A program made the position numbers and the translations under genes. A stretch of 64,000 nucleotides of DNA from Streptacidiphilus melanogenes (GTDB taxonomy: Bacteria > Actinomycetota > Actinomycetes > Streptomycetales > Streptomycetaceae), in NCBI RefSeq assembly GCF_000787835.1, contig NZ_BBPP01000010.1:1-64000 (forward strand), written 5' to 3'. Shown piece by piece: positions 52,677 through 60,973 of the stretch. Each line of letters begins with the position of its first letter. Positions within the stretch are counted from its first letter, which is position 1. The notes under the pieces are model-generated. The model saw only the letters and a program-made list of their open reading frames with translations, made no database searches and was not told the origin of the DNA.

Positions 52677-54142
52677 CCCGCGCTCAGGCGGCCGCGGACG
52701 GCGGCGTGGACCTCGGCCTCCTCGCCCGGATCTGCGGCGAGACGGCGCAGGCGGTCGAGGACGCGGACGTTGCCGCTGGTGCGGACGTGGCGGGCGGCGA
52801 GTTCGCGGGTGGCCTCCTCACAGTCCCAGAGGCATTCGACCGCCGCGCCGGTGGCGAAGTACGGGTCGATCAAGGCGAGGCCGCGCGCCGCGCCGAGGCG
52901 GAGCTGTGAGCAGACCGTTTCTGCGTAGATGTGGCGCAGCACCGACACGGCCTGTCCGGCCGACAGACGGCCGACGCCCTCGACGAGGGCGAAGAGCCCC
53001 TCGCCGTCGGGGCCCGAACGGGACACCTCGCGGTGGAGGGCGGCGACGACGAGCGGGGCGTCCTCCGGGCCGCCCGCGCAGGCGAGCAGGCGGGCCGCAG
53101 CGTCAGCGAGACGGCTGCCGTCGGTACGCGAGGCCCAGGCGCGGGCGTGGACGAGGATGCCCTCGCCGCGCATCCGGCCCAGGGTGTCCAGGGCGAAGTC
53201 GACGACCGCCTCCGAGAAGTCGTCCGCCGCGAACTCCATCAGCTCGGGCAACTCCGGGTCGTCCACCTCGCAGAGGTGGCGCAGGGCGGCACAGCGGGCA
53301 CCCGGGAGTCCGGTGCGGGCGGCGAGGCGCAGGACCGGACGATCCGCCGGGCCGGCCACCGCACCCAGCAGGCGGGCCGCGGCGGCGGCGCGGCGCAGGA
53401 CGGCACGCCCCTCGGGACGCTCTGCGACGCCTGCTCCGCCGGCGACGCCGCCACCGACGCCGGTACCGGGCGACGGCTCAGCCTCGGCGTCCGCCCAGGC
53501 CAGCACCGCCTCGGTGCTCCACTCCGGCGTCTGGGGCCGGGACATCTGACGTTGCCACAAGTCGAAGGGGGCCCGCTCGGTCGCCGCGGCGACCCGCGGA
53601 TGTCCGGCGGCCCACAGGTGCCACGGACGCGGCTCGTAGGCGTCGCGGATCGCGGCCCGCAACTCGGTGTCGCCCTCCGGGCCCTCGGGGAAGCGCGCCA
53701 GTACGGCGTCCGCCAGTCCGCGCAGGCCCTCGTCGCTGTCCCGCACCGCCAGCTCGTCCAAGGCCCAGGCCCAGCTGCAGCCCTCGGCGGCGTAGCGGCG
53801 CAGCAGTTGCAGCGCGTCCCGCCGGCCGTAGCCGACGAGACGACCCAGCACGGCGAGGGTGAGGCCGGTGCGGCTCTCCCGGGTGTCCAAGTCGTCCCAC
53901 GCGTCGAAGAGGTGCGCCTCCAGCCCCGTCAGCGGCGCCTCGAGCTCCATGAAGAGGCGCGCGTAGTAGAGGGAGCGGTTCTCGACCTGCCAGTCGCGGC
54001 GGGGGTCTCTGGTGACGCACTCCTCCAGGGCGGCGAGCGCGTCGGAACGCTCGGCCGCCAGAGCGTGCAGGGTGCCGTCCCCCCGGCCCCGCTGGAGCAG
54101 GCCGAGAAGGGAGGCGCTGGGCGCTATCGCGGGCTCGAACAT
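52673..54142 (-). CDS. HEAT-repeat-like helical protein
   Basis: 489 residues, almost wholly helical, with irregular repeats of paired helices (ALQLLRRYAAEGCSWAWALD, CAALRHLCEVDDPELPELME, VVDFALDTLGRMRGEG, ALIDPYFATGAAVECLWDC). This suggests a HEAT/ARM-like superhelix. No enzymatic motif. Central residues 215-235 are a Gly/Ala-rich linker. The ATG at 54142 has only a weak GGATG upstream. The gene terminates inside the tandem repeat array at 52262-52676. Cytoplasmic; function unknown. Confidence 0.75.
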   Translation of the reverse strand: MFEPAIAPSASLLGLLQRGRGDGTLHALAAERSDALAALEECVTRDPRRDWQVENRSLYYARLFMELEAPLTGLEAHLFDAWDDLDTRESRTGLTLAVLGRLVGYGRRDALQLLRRYAAEGCSWAWALDELAVRDSDEGLRGLADAVLARFPEGPEGDTELRAAIRDAYEPRPWHLWAAGHPRVAAATERAPFDLWQRQMSRPQTPEWSTEAVLAWADAEAEPSPGTGVGGGVAGGAGVAERPEGRAVLRRAAAAARLLGAVAGPADRPVLRLAARTGLPGARCAALRHLCEVDDPELPELMEFAADDFSEAVVDFALDTLGRMRGEGILVHARAWASRTDGSRLADAAARLLACAGGPEDAPLVVAALHREVSRSGPDGEGLFALVEGVGRLSAGQAVSVLRHIYAETVCSQLRLGAARGLALIDPYFATGAAVECLWDCEEATRELAARHVRTSGNVRVLDRLRRLAADPGEEAEVHAAVRGRLSAG

Positions 54143-54543
54143 GAGGTCAGCATCCGTTGCGGCGGTCCTGGTGGCAATGGAATTTCAGTGCGCGTGGCGG
54201 TTGACCTGGTGAGTCAGCCCCGGCACGGAGGGTCGGTTCGGGTCCGCGACGGTCGCCGCGGGGATTCTGGCACCGGCTGACGACGCCCGCCAACCGGAAG
54301 CACGGAATCGTACCGTCCGCACCCCTTACCGCGCACCTGCCCGCATTCGTTCCGCGCCAACCGCGCCACCCCCGCGACCTGCGAAGCGCCAGGGCGCACC
54401 GCAACGCGTCAGCCCGGGGGGACGAGCGCTGGCATATGCCGGATGCAAAATTAGGCCAAGGTTCGGTGAAAGCCCTCCACGGGTGCCACGCTCTGTGCAA
54501 CAGTCGTAACGTTCACGAACCTCACCGGCCTCTGCGGGACGCC
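54143..54543. other. intergenic region between the HEAT-like and PAS-like genes
   Basis: No gene recognised. A plus-strand -10-like TAACGT occurs at 54507-54512, 32 bp before the PAS-like start, with no convincing -35. The sequence becomes less GC-rich around 54440-54470, as expected for divergent promoters. Confidence 0.45.
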
Positions 54544-55053
54544 ATGCACCCCCACATTTCCCCTCCTTCGCTCGTGCAGCAGGTCTCCGCGCTGCGTGAC
54601 CGACTGGAGACGGAGTACGGCGAGGGCCATGACCGCGCCGAACGCGCACTGCTGGCCCACGCCCGCTCGCACCTGGTCGAGCTGGAGCGCCTCACGGGCG
54701 CGCTGAGCGGCCCGGCCGGGACGGACACCGACGCCGTCCTCCTGGGCGACGCGGAGTGGGACCTCGTCCACGACGCGGTCGCCTGGTCCGCCGAGATGTT
54801 CCAGATCTTCGCCCGCACAGCGCAGGACGGCCCGCTCACCCTCGACCAGCTCCCGGGCGCACTGCACCCCGAGGACCGTCGTGCCGTCTCCCGCATGCTG
54901 ACCGACGCGCTCGTCGACGGACGTCCCATAGACGCCGGGTTCCGCCTGCAGCTCGCGAACGGCACCGTGCGCCCGGTCCACTGTGTGGGCGCGCCCCGCT
55001 TCGCCGACAACGGCTGCATCCACGCCGTCTGGCTCGCCATCCGCACCTGCTAG
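54544..55053 (+). CDS. PAS-like small signalling protein
   Basis: 169 residues. The N-terminal half is an amphipathic helical segment (VQQVSALRDRLETEYGEGHD, then RALLAHARSHLVELERLTGA). The C-terminal half resembles a PAS_3 fold (ALHPEDRRAVSRMLTDALVD, then FRLQLANGTVRPVHCVGAPR), although it lacks an output domain. It may bind a ligand or act as a partner of another sensor. RBS weak (GGGAC). Not recognised as a named family. Confidence 0.65.
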   Translation: MHPHISPPSLVQQVSALRDRLETEYGEGHDRAERALLAHARSHLVELERLTGALSGPAGTDTDAVLLGDAEWDLVHDAVAWSAEMFQIFARTAQDGPLTLDQLPGALHPEDRRAVSRMLTDALVDGRPIDAGFRLQLANGTVRPVHCVGAPRFADNGCIHAVWLAIRTC

Positions 55054-55140
55054 CGCCCAACGGCCACCAAACCGCCGGGCACGCCCTCGCCCCTGCCCCC
55101 GCACCGCCGCTCACCCGCCCGAAGCGGAGCGAACGGCGGC

Positions 55141-56613
55141 TCAGATGATCTGCGGGCGGGACTTGGGCGGCATCGCCTTGCTGATCTGCGCCCGAAGGTG
55201 GGCGACCTCGGGCATCTTGTCGTAGCGACCGGTCAGCCGGTACATCTGCCGCAGCCGGTGCCAGGTGCGGTGCGAGGACATCTCGCCCGTGGAACTGAGC
55301 GCGAGCTGCGCGTAACGCTGCGCCTCGTCCGGCTTGTTGGCCAGAAAGCACGCCGACGCCATGGAGATGTGGTCGAACAGCTTGGACCGCTCGTGCCCGC
55401 CCTCGCGCAGTTGCAGCGCGAGCTGTGCATGGCGCTGCGCCAGGGCCGCCGCGCCCGGGTCGTGGTCGGCCAGGGTGCGGTACGTGAGCGCCTCCATGCC
55501 GTGGAGGTCCGCGAGGTCGAAGAACTGCAGCCAGTTCGGCCCCGGTTCACCGCTGTCCTGGGCGAAGAGGTCTTCGGCCTCGCCAAGCGTGCGACGGGTG
55601 GCCTGGCTGCGGCCCAGCGAGGCCTGCGCCCAGGCCTCGACCGTGCGCAGCATGGCGCGGGTGCGCGGCAGCGCCTCCTCGCCCGCACCGGCGTCGGCGA
55701 CGCGCATCAGGTCCAGCGCGTCCCCGGCGCGGCCCAGGTGAACCATCTGGCGCGCGGCGCGCGCCAGGGCCTCGCTGGCGCGCGGGCGGTCCTCGGCCTC
55801 ACGGGCGGAGTGCACCGCCATCACGAAGTACCGCTGGGCGGTGGGCTCCAGGCCGACGTCGTGGGACATCCACCCCGCGAGCACCGCCAGGTTGGCCGCC
55901 ACACTCCACAGCCGCCGCCGCAGGTGCTCGGGGTGGTCGTAGGTGAGCATGCTGCCCACCTCGTTCAACTGCCCTACCACAGCCTTGCGTTGGAGACCGC
56001 CACCGCGCGAGGCGTCCCAGCGGCGGAAGACGTCGACCGACTCCTCCAGGGCGACGACCTCGTCCTCACCCACCGGACCGGCCTCGTAGTAGTCGAGGGC
56101 CGGCAGCGCCGAGGCGCTCCGGACCACCGCCGCCGAGCCGCCCGCCGGGGGGATCGCGGCCGGGGACCGCATCCAGTCGTACAGAGGGTTGGCGATGACG
56201 GCCCCCGCAGCGAGAGCCGTGCTCGCTCCCATCAGTCCGCGTCGATTCAGCATCAGGTCCATTCCCGTGAACTCGGTGAGGACCGCGGCTGTCTGTCCTG
56301 GTGCCGGTCTGGAGCCGTCCGGCTCGCTGCCGCGCGAGCTCGGGGCGGATGGCCGTTCCCGGTGGAAGCCGAGGTCCTCAGGCGTGACTACTCGGCCGAG
56401 CTGCTCGCTGAACAGCGCCGCCAGGATGCGCGGAACGGGGTCGCGGGGGATCTCCCCGCGCTCCATCCAACGGCGCACCCGCGAGGTGTCGGTCGACAGC
56501 TGCTGCTGACCGGCCTGCGCACCGCGGCGGTTGACCAACCGCGCCAACTCCCCCTTCGACCATCCGGTCAGGGCGAAAAGGTCGGCGAGCTGGTGGTTCG
56601 GTCCTCTGTTCAC
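55141..56613 (-). CDS. NsdA-like HTH/TPR transcriptional regulator
   Basis: 490 residues. The N-terminal HTH (about residues 8-60) reads LFALTGWSKGELARLVNRRG, then STDTSRVRRWMERGEIPRDP. A Gly/Pro linker and a helix with MNRRGLMGASTAL follow. The C-terminal half consists of TPR-like helices (RASEALARAARQMVHLGRAG, then KPDEAQRYAQLALSST). This is the architecture of the streptomycete NsdA/NsdB family, negative regulators of development and antibiotic production. The assignment is by resemblance, not alignment. GTG at 56613 with a GGGGG stretch upstream. Divergent from the APH-like gene. Confidence 0.65.
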   Translation of the reverse strand: MNRGPNHQLADLFALTGWSKGELARLVNRRGAQAGQQQLSTDTSRVRRWMERGEIPRDPVPRILAALFSEQLGRVVTPEDLGFHRERPSAPSSRGSEPDGSRPAPGQTAAVLTEFTGMDLMLNRRGLMGASTALAAGAVIANPLYDWMRSPAAIPPAGGSAAVVRSASALPALDYYEAGPVGEDEVVALEESVDVFRRWDASRGGGLQRKAVVGQLNEVGSMLTYDHPEHLRRRLWSVAANLAVLAGWMSHDVGLEPTAQRYFVMAVHSAREAEDRPRASEALARAARQMVHLGRAGDALDLMRVADAGAGEEALPRTRAMLRTVEAWAQASLGRSQATRRTLGEAEDLFAQDSGEPGPNWLQFFDLADLHGMEALTYRTLADHDPGAAALAQRHAQLALQLREGGHERSKLFDHISMASACFLANKPDEAQRYAQLALSSTGEMSSHRTWHRLRQMYRLTGRYDKMPEVAHLRAQISKAMPPKSRPQII

Positions 56614-56673
56614 GTCGTGCCCCCAGGTTCTCGGCACTTCGACACTAACCACCCGTCATGTGCCAGGCGAGCA

Positions 56674-56700
56674 TTCGCCAGGGTTCGCCAGGGTGCGCCA
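56674..56700. promoter_or_regulatory. tandem decamers upstream of the NsdA-like gene
   Basis: TTCGCCAGGG occurs twice head to tail (56674-56683 and 56684-56693), followed by TGCGCCA. Related units (GCGCCAGGGTTCGCC near 56819-56833, and GCGCCACC near 56739-56746) recur across the shared promoter region. A 10-bp period places the copies on one face of the DNA, as for a direct-repeat-binding regulator. Confidence 0.5.
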
Positions 56701-57000
56701 ACTGTCTCGCTCGGGGCGGCGGGGTGTGTTGTATGAATGCGCCACCCCAACCTGGGAAATCGCCCGGCCGATGGCTCCGGGGGCAGGTGTGGCGCAAGGG
56801 GTGGCGCACCGTCGCCACGCGCCAGGGTTCGCCCGGGAGACGCAACTCCCCAGGGTGCGCCGACCGGGCTCCGGCCCGCGCGGCGCCGGGCCGCCACCCC
56901 GACCAGGCACTCGTCCGCCGGCCCGACCCCGGTCGGCGGACGGAGGCACCGGACGCACCGGACGGACACACCGGTCAGACGAAGGGATCAGGACGCACCC

Positions 57001-58089
57001 ATGTACTCACCGGCTCTCTCCCCCGCACCGGTGGCCCGCCCGCAGGGCGCGCCCGCCGCTCCGCTCCGGCGTCGGACGGGCCTGGGCCTGCGCGAGCCCG
57101 GCGGACAGCCCTCCGCCCGTCCCACGCACGGAGCGCAGCAGCTCCGTCGCCCCGCACCCGCCGTCGCCCGCCCCGGCGCCGCACCGCGCCCCGAGACCCC
57201 CGTGCAGCACTCGCCCCAGGTCCGCGCCGTACTGGCCCACATCTCGCGGATAGCTCCCGCCTTCGTCCCGCGGCAGCTGCTGCAGGACCGTCGGCACGTG
57301 CTGATCGCAGGTACCTCCGGCCGTACCCCGGTGGTGGCGAAGGCCCTGGCGCGTCCCGGCGAGGACCTCGACGGGATGGAGCGCTTCCAGCGCGAGATCG
57401 CCGCGCACCGCGCGTTCGTGCGCCACCGTCCGCCGGTCCGGCTGCCGAAGCTCGTGGCCGCCGACACCGACCGCTGCGTGCTGCTGATGGAACGCGTCCC
57501 CGGCCGCCCGGCCGCGCGTGAGCGTCACCCCTCGGACACGCCCACGCCGGGTGAGGTGCGGGCCATCGTCGGCGCGATCCGCGCCCTCAATCTCTGGCGG
57601 CCGCCGACGGGCGTCTTCGACCGCCCGCTCGAGTACACCCGCGAGATCGCCCGCTACCACGCCCTCGGCCTGCTGACGGACCGTGACACCAGTGACCTGC
57701 AGCAGCTGTTGCACGGCCTGGCCCACCAGCCCTGGCAGTTCTGCCACGGCGACGCGCTGCTCACCAACGTGCTGCTGGCGCCCTCCGGCCCCGTCCTGGT
57801 CGACTGGGAGCAGGCCGGCTGGTACCTGCCGGGCTACGACCTCGCGCTGCTGTGGACGGTCATGGCCGGTGACACGGGTGCGCGGCGCCAACTCAGCCAA
57901 ATCGCCCAGTCCACGGGCACGCTGGGGCGCGACGCCTTCCTCATCAACCTGATCCTGGTCCTGATGCGGGAGATCCGTCTGCACGACGTCCCGGGCGCGG
58001 GCGAGGAGCAGCGCATCCTCATCCGCCGCCTGCACGAGGACGCCGCCCTCGCCCGCCGCGCGGTCCGCGCCGCCGTGGGGACGCGCTGA
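57001..58089 (+). CDS. aminoglycoside phosphotransferase (APH)-family kinase
   Basis: 362 residues. Residues about 1-80 are a Pro/Ala/Arg-rich, low-complexity leader. A protein-kinase-like fold follows. Catalytic loop [20 protein letters not shown] contains HGD and Asn, and the metal Asp occurs in [15 protein letters not shown]. Family members phosphorylate choline, homoserine, antibiotics or other small molecules; resistance is not implied. ATG at 57001, AGGAC 6 bases upstream. Divergent from the NsdA-like regulator. Confidence 0.8.
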   Translation: MYSPALSPAPVARPQGAPAAPLRRRTGLGLREPGGQPSARPTHGAQQLRRPAPAVARPGAAPRPETPVQHSPQVRAVLAHISRIAPAFVPRQLLQDRRHVLIAGTSGRTPVVAKALARPGEDLDGMERFQREIAAHRAFVRHRPPVRLPKLVAADTDRCVLLMERVPGRPAARERHPSDTPTPGEVRAIVGAIRALNLWRPPTGVFDRPLEYTREIARYHALGLLTDRDTSDLQQLLHGLAHQPWQFCHGDALLTNVLLAPSGPVLVDWEQAGWYLPGYDLALLWTVMAGDTGARRQLSQIAQSTGTLGRDAFLINLILVLMREIRLHDVPGAGEEQRILIRRLHEDAALARRAVRAAVGTR

Positions 58090-58329
58090 GCGTCTGTGGC
58101 GGCGATGGCCCAGGCCAGGCTCGTGGCGCACGGCCACGCCCCTGTCAGCGCGCCTGTCGGGCGCACTCGGGCTTCCGCCGGGCAGTGCGGTCCTGATCCC
58201 GCCGGCCCCGACCCCGGCCCCGGTGCTCGGTGCTCGGTGCCTGCTACCTGCTGCCCGCCGAGAAACAGCAGCTGACCACCCTCGTCGCGCGGACGGTGCC
58301 TCGCGGACGGCGCGCCGCGTGGACGGTGC

Positions 58330-59400
58330 TCAGGACTCCGCTGCCGCGCGCAGGAGCGGCGCGCCGGTCGGCAGCAGGGCACGGGTGGTGAGTCCGTCAC
58401 GCAAATGGCGCTCCAAGGGGACGGTGCGATGGAGGCCGGCCGGGCCCGCGAGTGCGACGGAACGGTGGACGACGGCGAGCGAGAGGTCCGCGACGCGAGG
58501 GGCGAGGAGGCGGGCGCGGCGGTCCGCACCCGGGCGCGCCGCGTCGACGGCGACTGCCAGGCCCGTCAACAGCTCCTCGGCCGCAATGAGTTCGAGCTCC
58601 AGTGCGCCACGGTCCAGCTCCGAGACTCCCTTGACGTGCCGCACCAGCCAGGCACGGGCGGCACGGGCGACGCCGAGGCAGATCGCCGCGGCCGCGAGAC
58701 GACGCCCCGCCTCGTCTCGGGCGTCGGGCGCCGGCAGGCGGAAGGCCCCGTCCAGCAGGACCTTCTCGAAATGGACGTCCTGGTTCGCGCCCGCGCGCAG
58801 ACCGAGCTGCTCCGAACCGGGCTCGACCAGCAGGCCGGGCGTGTCGCCGGGCAGCAGGAAGAGGGCAGGACCGTGCGACCCGGCGTCGTCGGCTTCGTCC
58901 ACATCCGCGGCGACCACCAGCCAGGCCAGCGCCTCCGCACCCGGCACGCCGTGCTCACGACCGGTCAACTGCCAGCCGTCGGCGGTCTGCTGGGCCGTCA
59001 CCTCGGCTCCGGCCTCGGAGCCCGGGCCGCCCGGCGGCAGCAGGCCGACCAGTGCGGGGCCCCGGCGTGAGTCCGTGAGCAGCGCACGGTAGGCGTCGGC
59101 CGGCCAGTGGCCGGTGCGCGCCTGGGCCTCGTGGACGAGCAGGGTGTCCCCGGCCAGCAGTGCGACCGACGGGTCGCCGCTGCCCAGCGCGGCGAGCAGG
59201 TGGACGGTCTCGGTGAGCCCGGCGCCGGCCCCGCCGTACTGTGCCGAGACGGTCAGGGTGAGCAGCCCGGCCGCATGGACCTCCTCGATCCCCTGATAGG
59301 GGAAGGCGCCCTCGCGGTCGTGCTCGTCGGCGCGGGCCGCGAGCAGGTCGACGACGCGGGGCAGGCGGGTCATGGCCTCGTCGGCCCGGGGGAAGGACAT
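58330..59400 (-). CDS. acyl-CoA dehydrogenase-like protein
   Basis: 356 residues. The order is that of the ACAD fold: N-terminal helices (RVVDLLAARADEHDREGAFP, then YQGIEEVHAAGLLTLTVSAQ), a middle beta domain (TADGWQLTGREHGVPGAEAL, LGLRAGANQDVHFEKVLLDG), and C-terminal helices. It is shorter than usual (about 380-400) and the C-terminal catalytic Glu loop cannot be located with confidence. It may be a flavin-dependent oxidoreductase or an inactive homologue. ATG start at 59400. Confidence 0.8.
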   Translation of the reverse strand: MSFPRADEAMTRLPRVVDLLAARADEHDREGAFPYQGIEEVHAAGLLTLTVSAQYGGAGAGLTETVHLLAALGSGDPSVALLAGDTLLVHEAQARTGHWPADAYRALLTDSRRGPALVGLLPPGGPGSEAGAEVTAQQTADGWQLTGREHGVPGAEALAWLVVAADVDEADDAGSHGPALFLLPGDTPGLLVEPGSEQLGLRAGANQDVHFEKVLLDGAFRLPAPDARDEAGRRLAAAAICLGVARAARAWLVRHVKGVSELDRGALELELIAAEELLTGLAVAVDAARPGADRRARLLAPRVADLSLAVVHRSVALAGPAGLHRTVPLERHLRDGLTTRALLPTGAPLLRAAAES

Positions 59401-59420
59401 CGTCGAGTCGGCCGTCTCGC

Positions 59421-59915
59421 TCAGACCTGGAACATGTCGGCGGGCAGGGGCTTGAGGAGCTTGTAGAGGTCCTCACTGACCGGGCGGTCCCAGGTCACGA
59501 CCGTGACCAGCACGTCGTCGCTGCGGCCGAACTGCACACAGGCCAGCCGGCCCTCGCTGAGCTTGTACTTCTTCACGATCAGCAGGCCGTCGTCGAGCAT
59601 GACGGGGAAGTCCTCGCTGTCGAGGACCTCGACCGGCTCCTCGCTGCCGATCACGGCCAGCATCTGGTGGACCTCGAGCGGCACACCGTCCTCGGGCTCG
59701 CGGGCGGCGGAGCCGGCCCGCAGATTACCGATGATCATGGACGGGCCGCGGCCGCCCATGAGGTCGTAACGCAGCAGCACGCCGTGGCAGCTGCCGTCCT
59801 CCGGGTCGCTGAGCAGGACGGCCCCGAAGTCGCCCGGCCAGTCGCCCGGATCCATCGCGAGAATGTCGAAGTCCGGGCCTGCGGGGGTGCCGGAGCGGCG
59901 GCGAAGGAAAGCCAT
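59421..59915 (-). CDS. hypothetical protein, leaderless
   Basis: 164 residues, acidic, mixed alpha/beta, no signal peptide or membrane segment. Motifs such as GPDFDILAMDPGDWPGDFGA and SCHGVLLRYDLMGGRGPSMI are conserved-looking, but I do not recognise a named family. The start ATG at 59915 is supported by TACGAT (plus-strand 59922-59927) ending 6 bp upstream, so the mRNA is probably leaderless. Its stop is 20 bases from the acyl-CoA dehydrogenase-like gene on the same strand, so the two may be cotranscribed. Confidence 0.75.
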   Translation of the reverse strand: MAFLRRRSGTPAGPDFDILAMDPGDWPGDFGAVLLSDPEDGSCHGVLLRYDLMGGRGPSMIIGNLRAGSAAREPEDGVPLEVHQMLAVIGSEEPVEVLDSEDFPVMLDDGLLIVKKYKLSEGRLACVQFGRSDDVLVTVVTWDRPVSEDLYKLLKPLPADMFQV

Positions 59916-60062
59916 GAGGCCATCGTACGTGCCCGCGCAGATGACGAACGCGTGACCGCCAGGTGGCGGGTCGTGCTCCGGGCCGAGACAGGCGCTCCGG
60001 AGAGGTCCCGGGCACCGAGACCAGGTTGACGAACGGATCACGTTCCGATTACGTTCGGCCAC
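59916..60062 (+). promoter_or_regulatory. promoter of the orphan leader peptide
   Basis: TTGACG (60026-60031), an 18-bp spacer and TACGTT (60050-60055) make a good housekeeping-type promoter. The -10 is followed by 7 bp and then the ATG of the small ORF at 60063, so its transcript would start at or near the first codon. Confidence 0.65.
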
Positions 60063-60155
60063 ATGCAGAGATCGCCGCAACTGGTGAGCAGGGGTCATAT
60101 CGACCTCATGCGCGTGGCGTCGGCTGCATGTCGCGCCTGCCGCCCGAGCCGTTGA
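60063..60155 (+). CDS. leaderless Cys-containing leader-peptide-like small ORF
   Basis: 30 residues. The segment GHIDLMRVASAACRACR resembles the streptomycete leader-peptide consensus (RHIDLxRVxSALCRR), which usually precedes cysteine/sulfur or transport operons and works by attenuation. Cys codons are at positions 23 and 26. The promoter at 60026-60055 and leaderless start support expression. No plus-strand gene follows within several kilobases, so this copy looks orphaned. The hairpin at 60389-60430 may be its downstream terminator. Confidence 0.6.
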   Translation: MQRSPQLVSRGHIDLMRVASAACRACRPSR

Positions 60156-60518
60156 CGCCTCGGCGGCACGTAGTCCCCCTCGTGCCGGTTCTCACCGCGC
60201 CGGGCGTCCCCTCGTTCCGCAGACGGCATCGGCCCCGGTTCGGCCGTGCGCCTGCGGATCGTGTGCCCCTTCTGCAAACCTGGACCCGGTAAGGAACCGG
60301 AACACCCACCAGAAATCTCGTCCGCCCGGCCTCCGGCCGCGGGGGGCGAGCCCGCTCGGCACCGCGTGGGGGCGTGTGCGAGTGGGCTGGGCGCCGCGTC
60401 GACCCCGTGGGGGTGGTCGACGCGGCGCCCGTCAGCGACACGGGCCGCGGGCCGAACGGAAGATTGGCCCAGGTCGGCCGAGCCAGGTCGGCGACTCAGG
60501 TCCGCCGAGTCAGGCGGC
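60156..60518. terminator. gene-free region with a 16-bp stem hairpin
   Basis: Nothing coding is supported here. The notable element is the perfect inverted repeat GGGCGCCGCGTCGACC (60389-60404) and GGTCGACGCGGCGCCC (60415-60430) with a 10-nt loop. It would terminate the minus-strand DUF397 gene and any plus-strand transcript from 60055. Confidence 0.75.
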
Positions 60519-60803
60519 TCAGGTCAGATCGAACTCGCCGTCGCGCGCACCGAGCACGAACGCGTTCCACTCCGCCGGGGTGAAGATCAGCGACGGCCCC
60601 TCGGGGCTGCGCCCGTCGCGCATCGCGATGTATCCGTCGATGAAGGCCACCTGTACGTCACCCACGCCCTGGCTGCTGGACAGCCACTCCGCTCCGCTCA
60701 GATCGAGCGCGGGTTTCTTCTCCTCCACCGCAACCCCGACCGGGCCCCGCTGAGCAAAAACCCCGGCCCCCGCGGTCACGTCGAAGAATGCGTCGCTTGC
60801 CAC
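60519..60803 (-). CDS. DUF397-domain protein
   Basis: 94 residues. The C-terminal part carries the DUF397 signature: SSSQGVGDVQVAFIDGYIAM, then RDGRSPEGPSLIFTPAEWNA and FVLGARDGEFDL. DUF397 proteins are small streptomycete proteins, often next to XRE-type regulators (Scr1-like), and act as partners in developmental control; no such regulator is adjacent here. Start is GTG at 60803 with GGAGGA about 7 bases upstream. Function beyond the domain is unknown. Confidence 0.85.
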   Translation of the reverse strand: MASDAFFDVTAGAGVFAQRGPVGVAVEEKKPALDLSGAEWLSSSQGVGDVQVAFIDGYIAMRDGRSPEGPSLIFTPAEWNAFVLGARDGEFDLT

Positions 60804-60953
60804 GTCGAGCTCCTCCCGCCGTCAGTTGATCCCACTGTAATCTCCGCGGCTGCTCGCGGTAGAGGGCTTCGACACGATCCGCCCGTGCGGGTGACAGCGA
60901 GCGGATCGGCCTGGTAGGGGCGGTGGTTCGGCCCTGCGATCCGGTGATCGGTT

Positions 60954-60973
60954 CAGCTGATCGGGATCAGCTG
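60954..60973. terminator. short inverted repeat at the end of the thiolase operon
   Basis: CAGCTGAT-CGGG-ATCAGCTG, a perfect 8-bp stem that overlaps the stop codon of the thiolase-like gene ending at 60967. A likely terminator for the minus-strand operon. Confidence 0.55.

Noticed and set aside
52262..52909. Plus-strand frame through the tandem repeat
   Set aside because: The repeat has variable unit length, so a frame cannot encode a regular repeat; the downstream part lies antisense to the HEAT-like gene.
57001..58089. APH-like gene as an antibiotic-resistance determinant
   Set aside because: Only the general APH/kinase fold is visible; nothing in the sequence or neighbourhood shows an aminoglycoside substrate.
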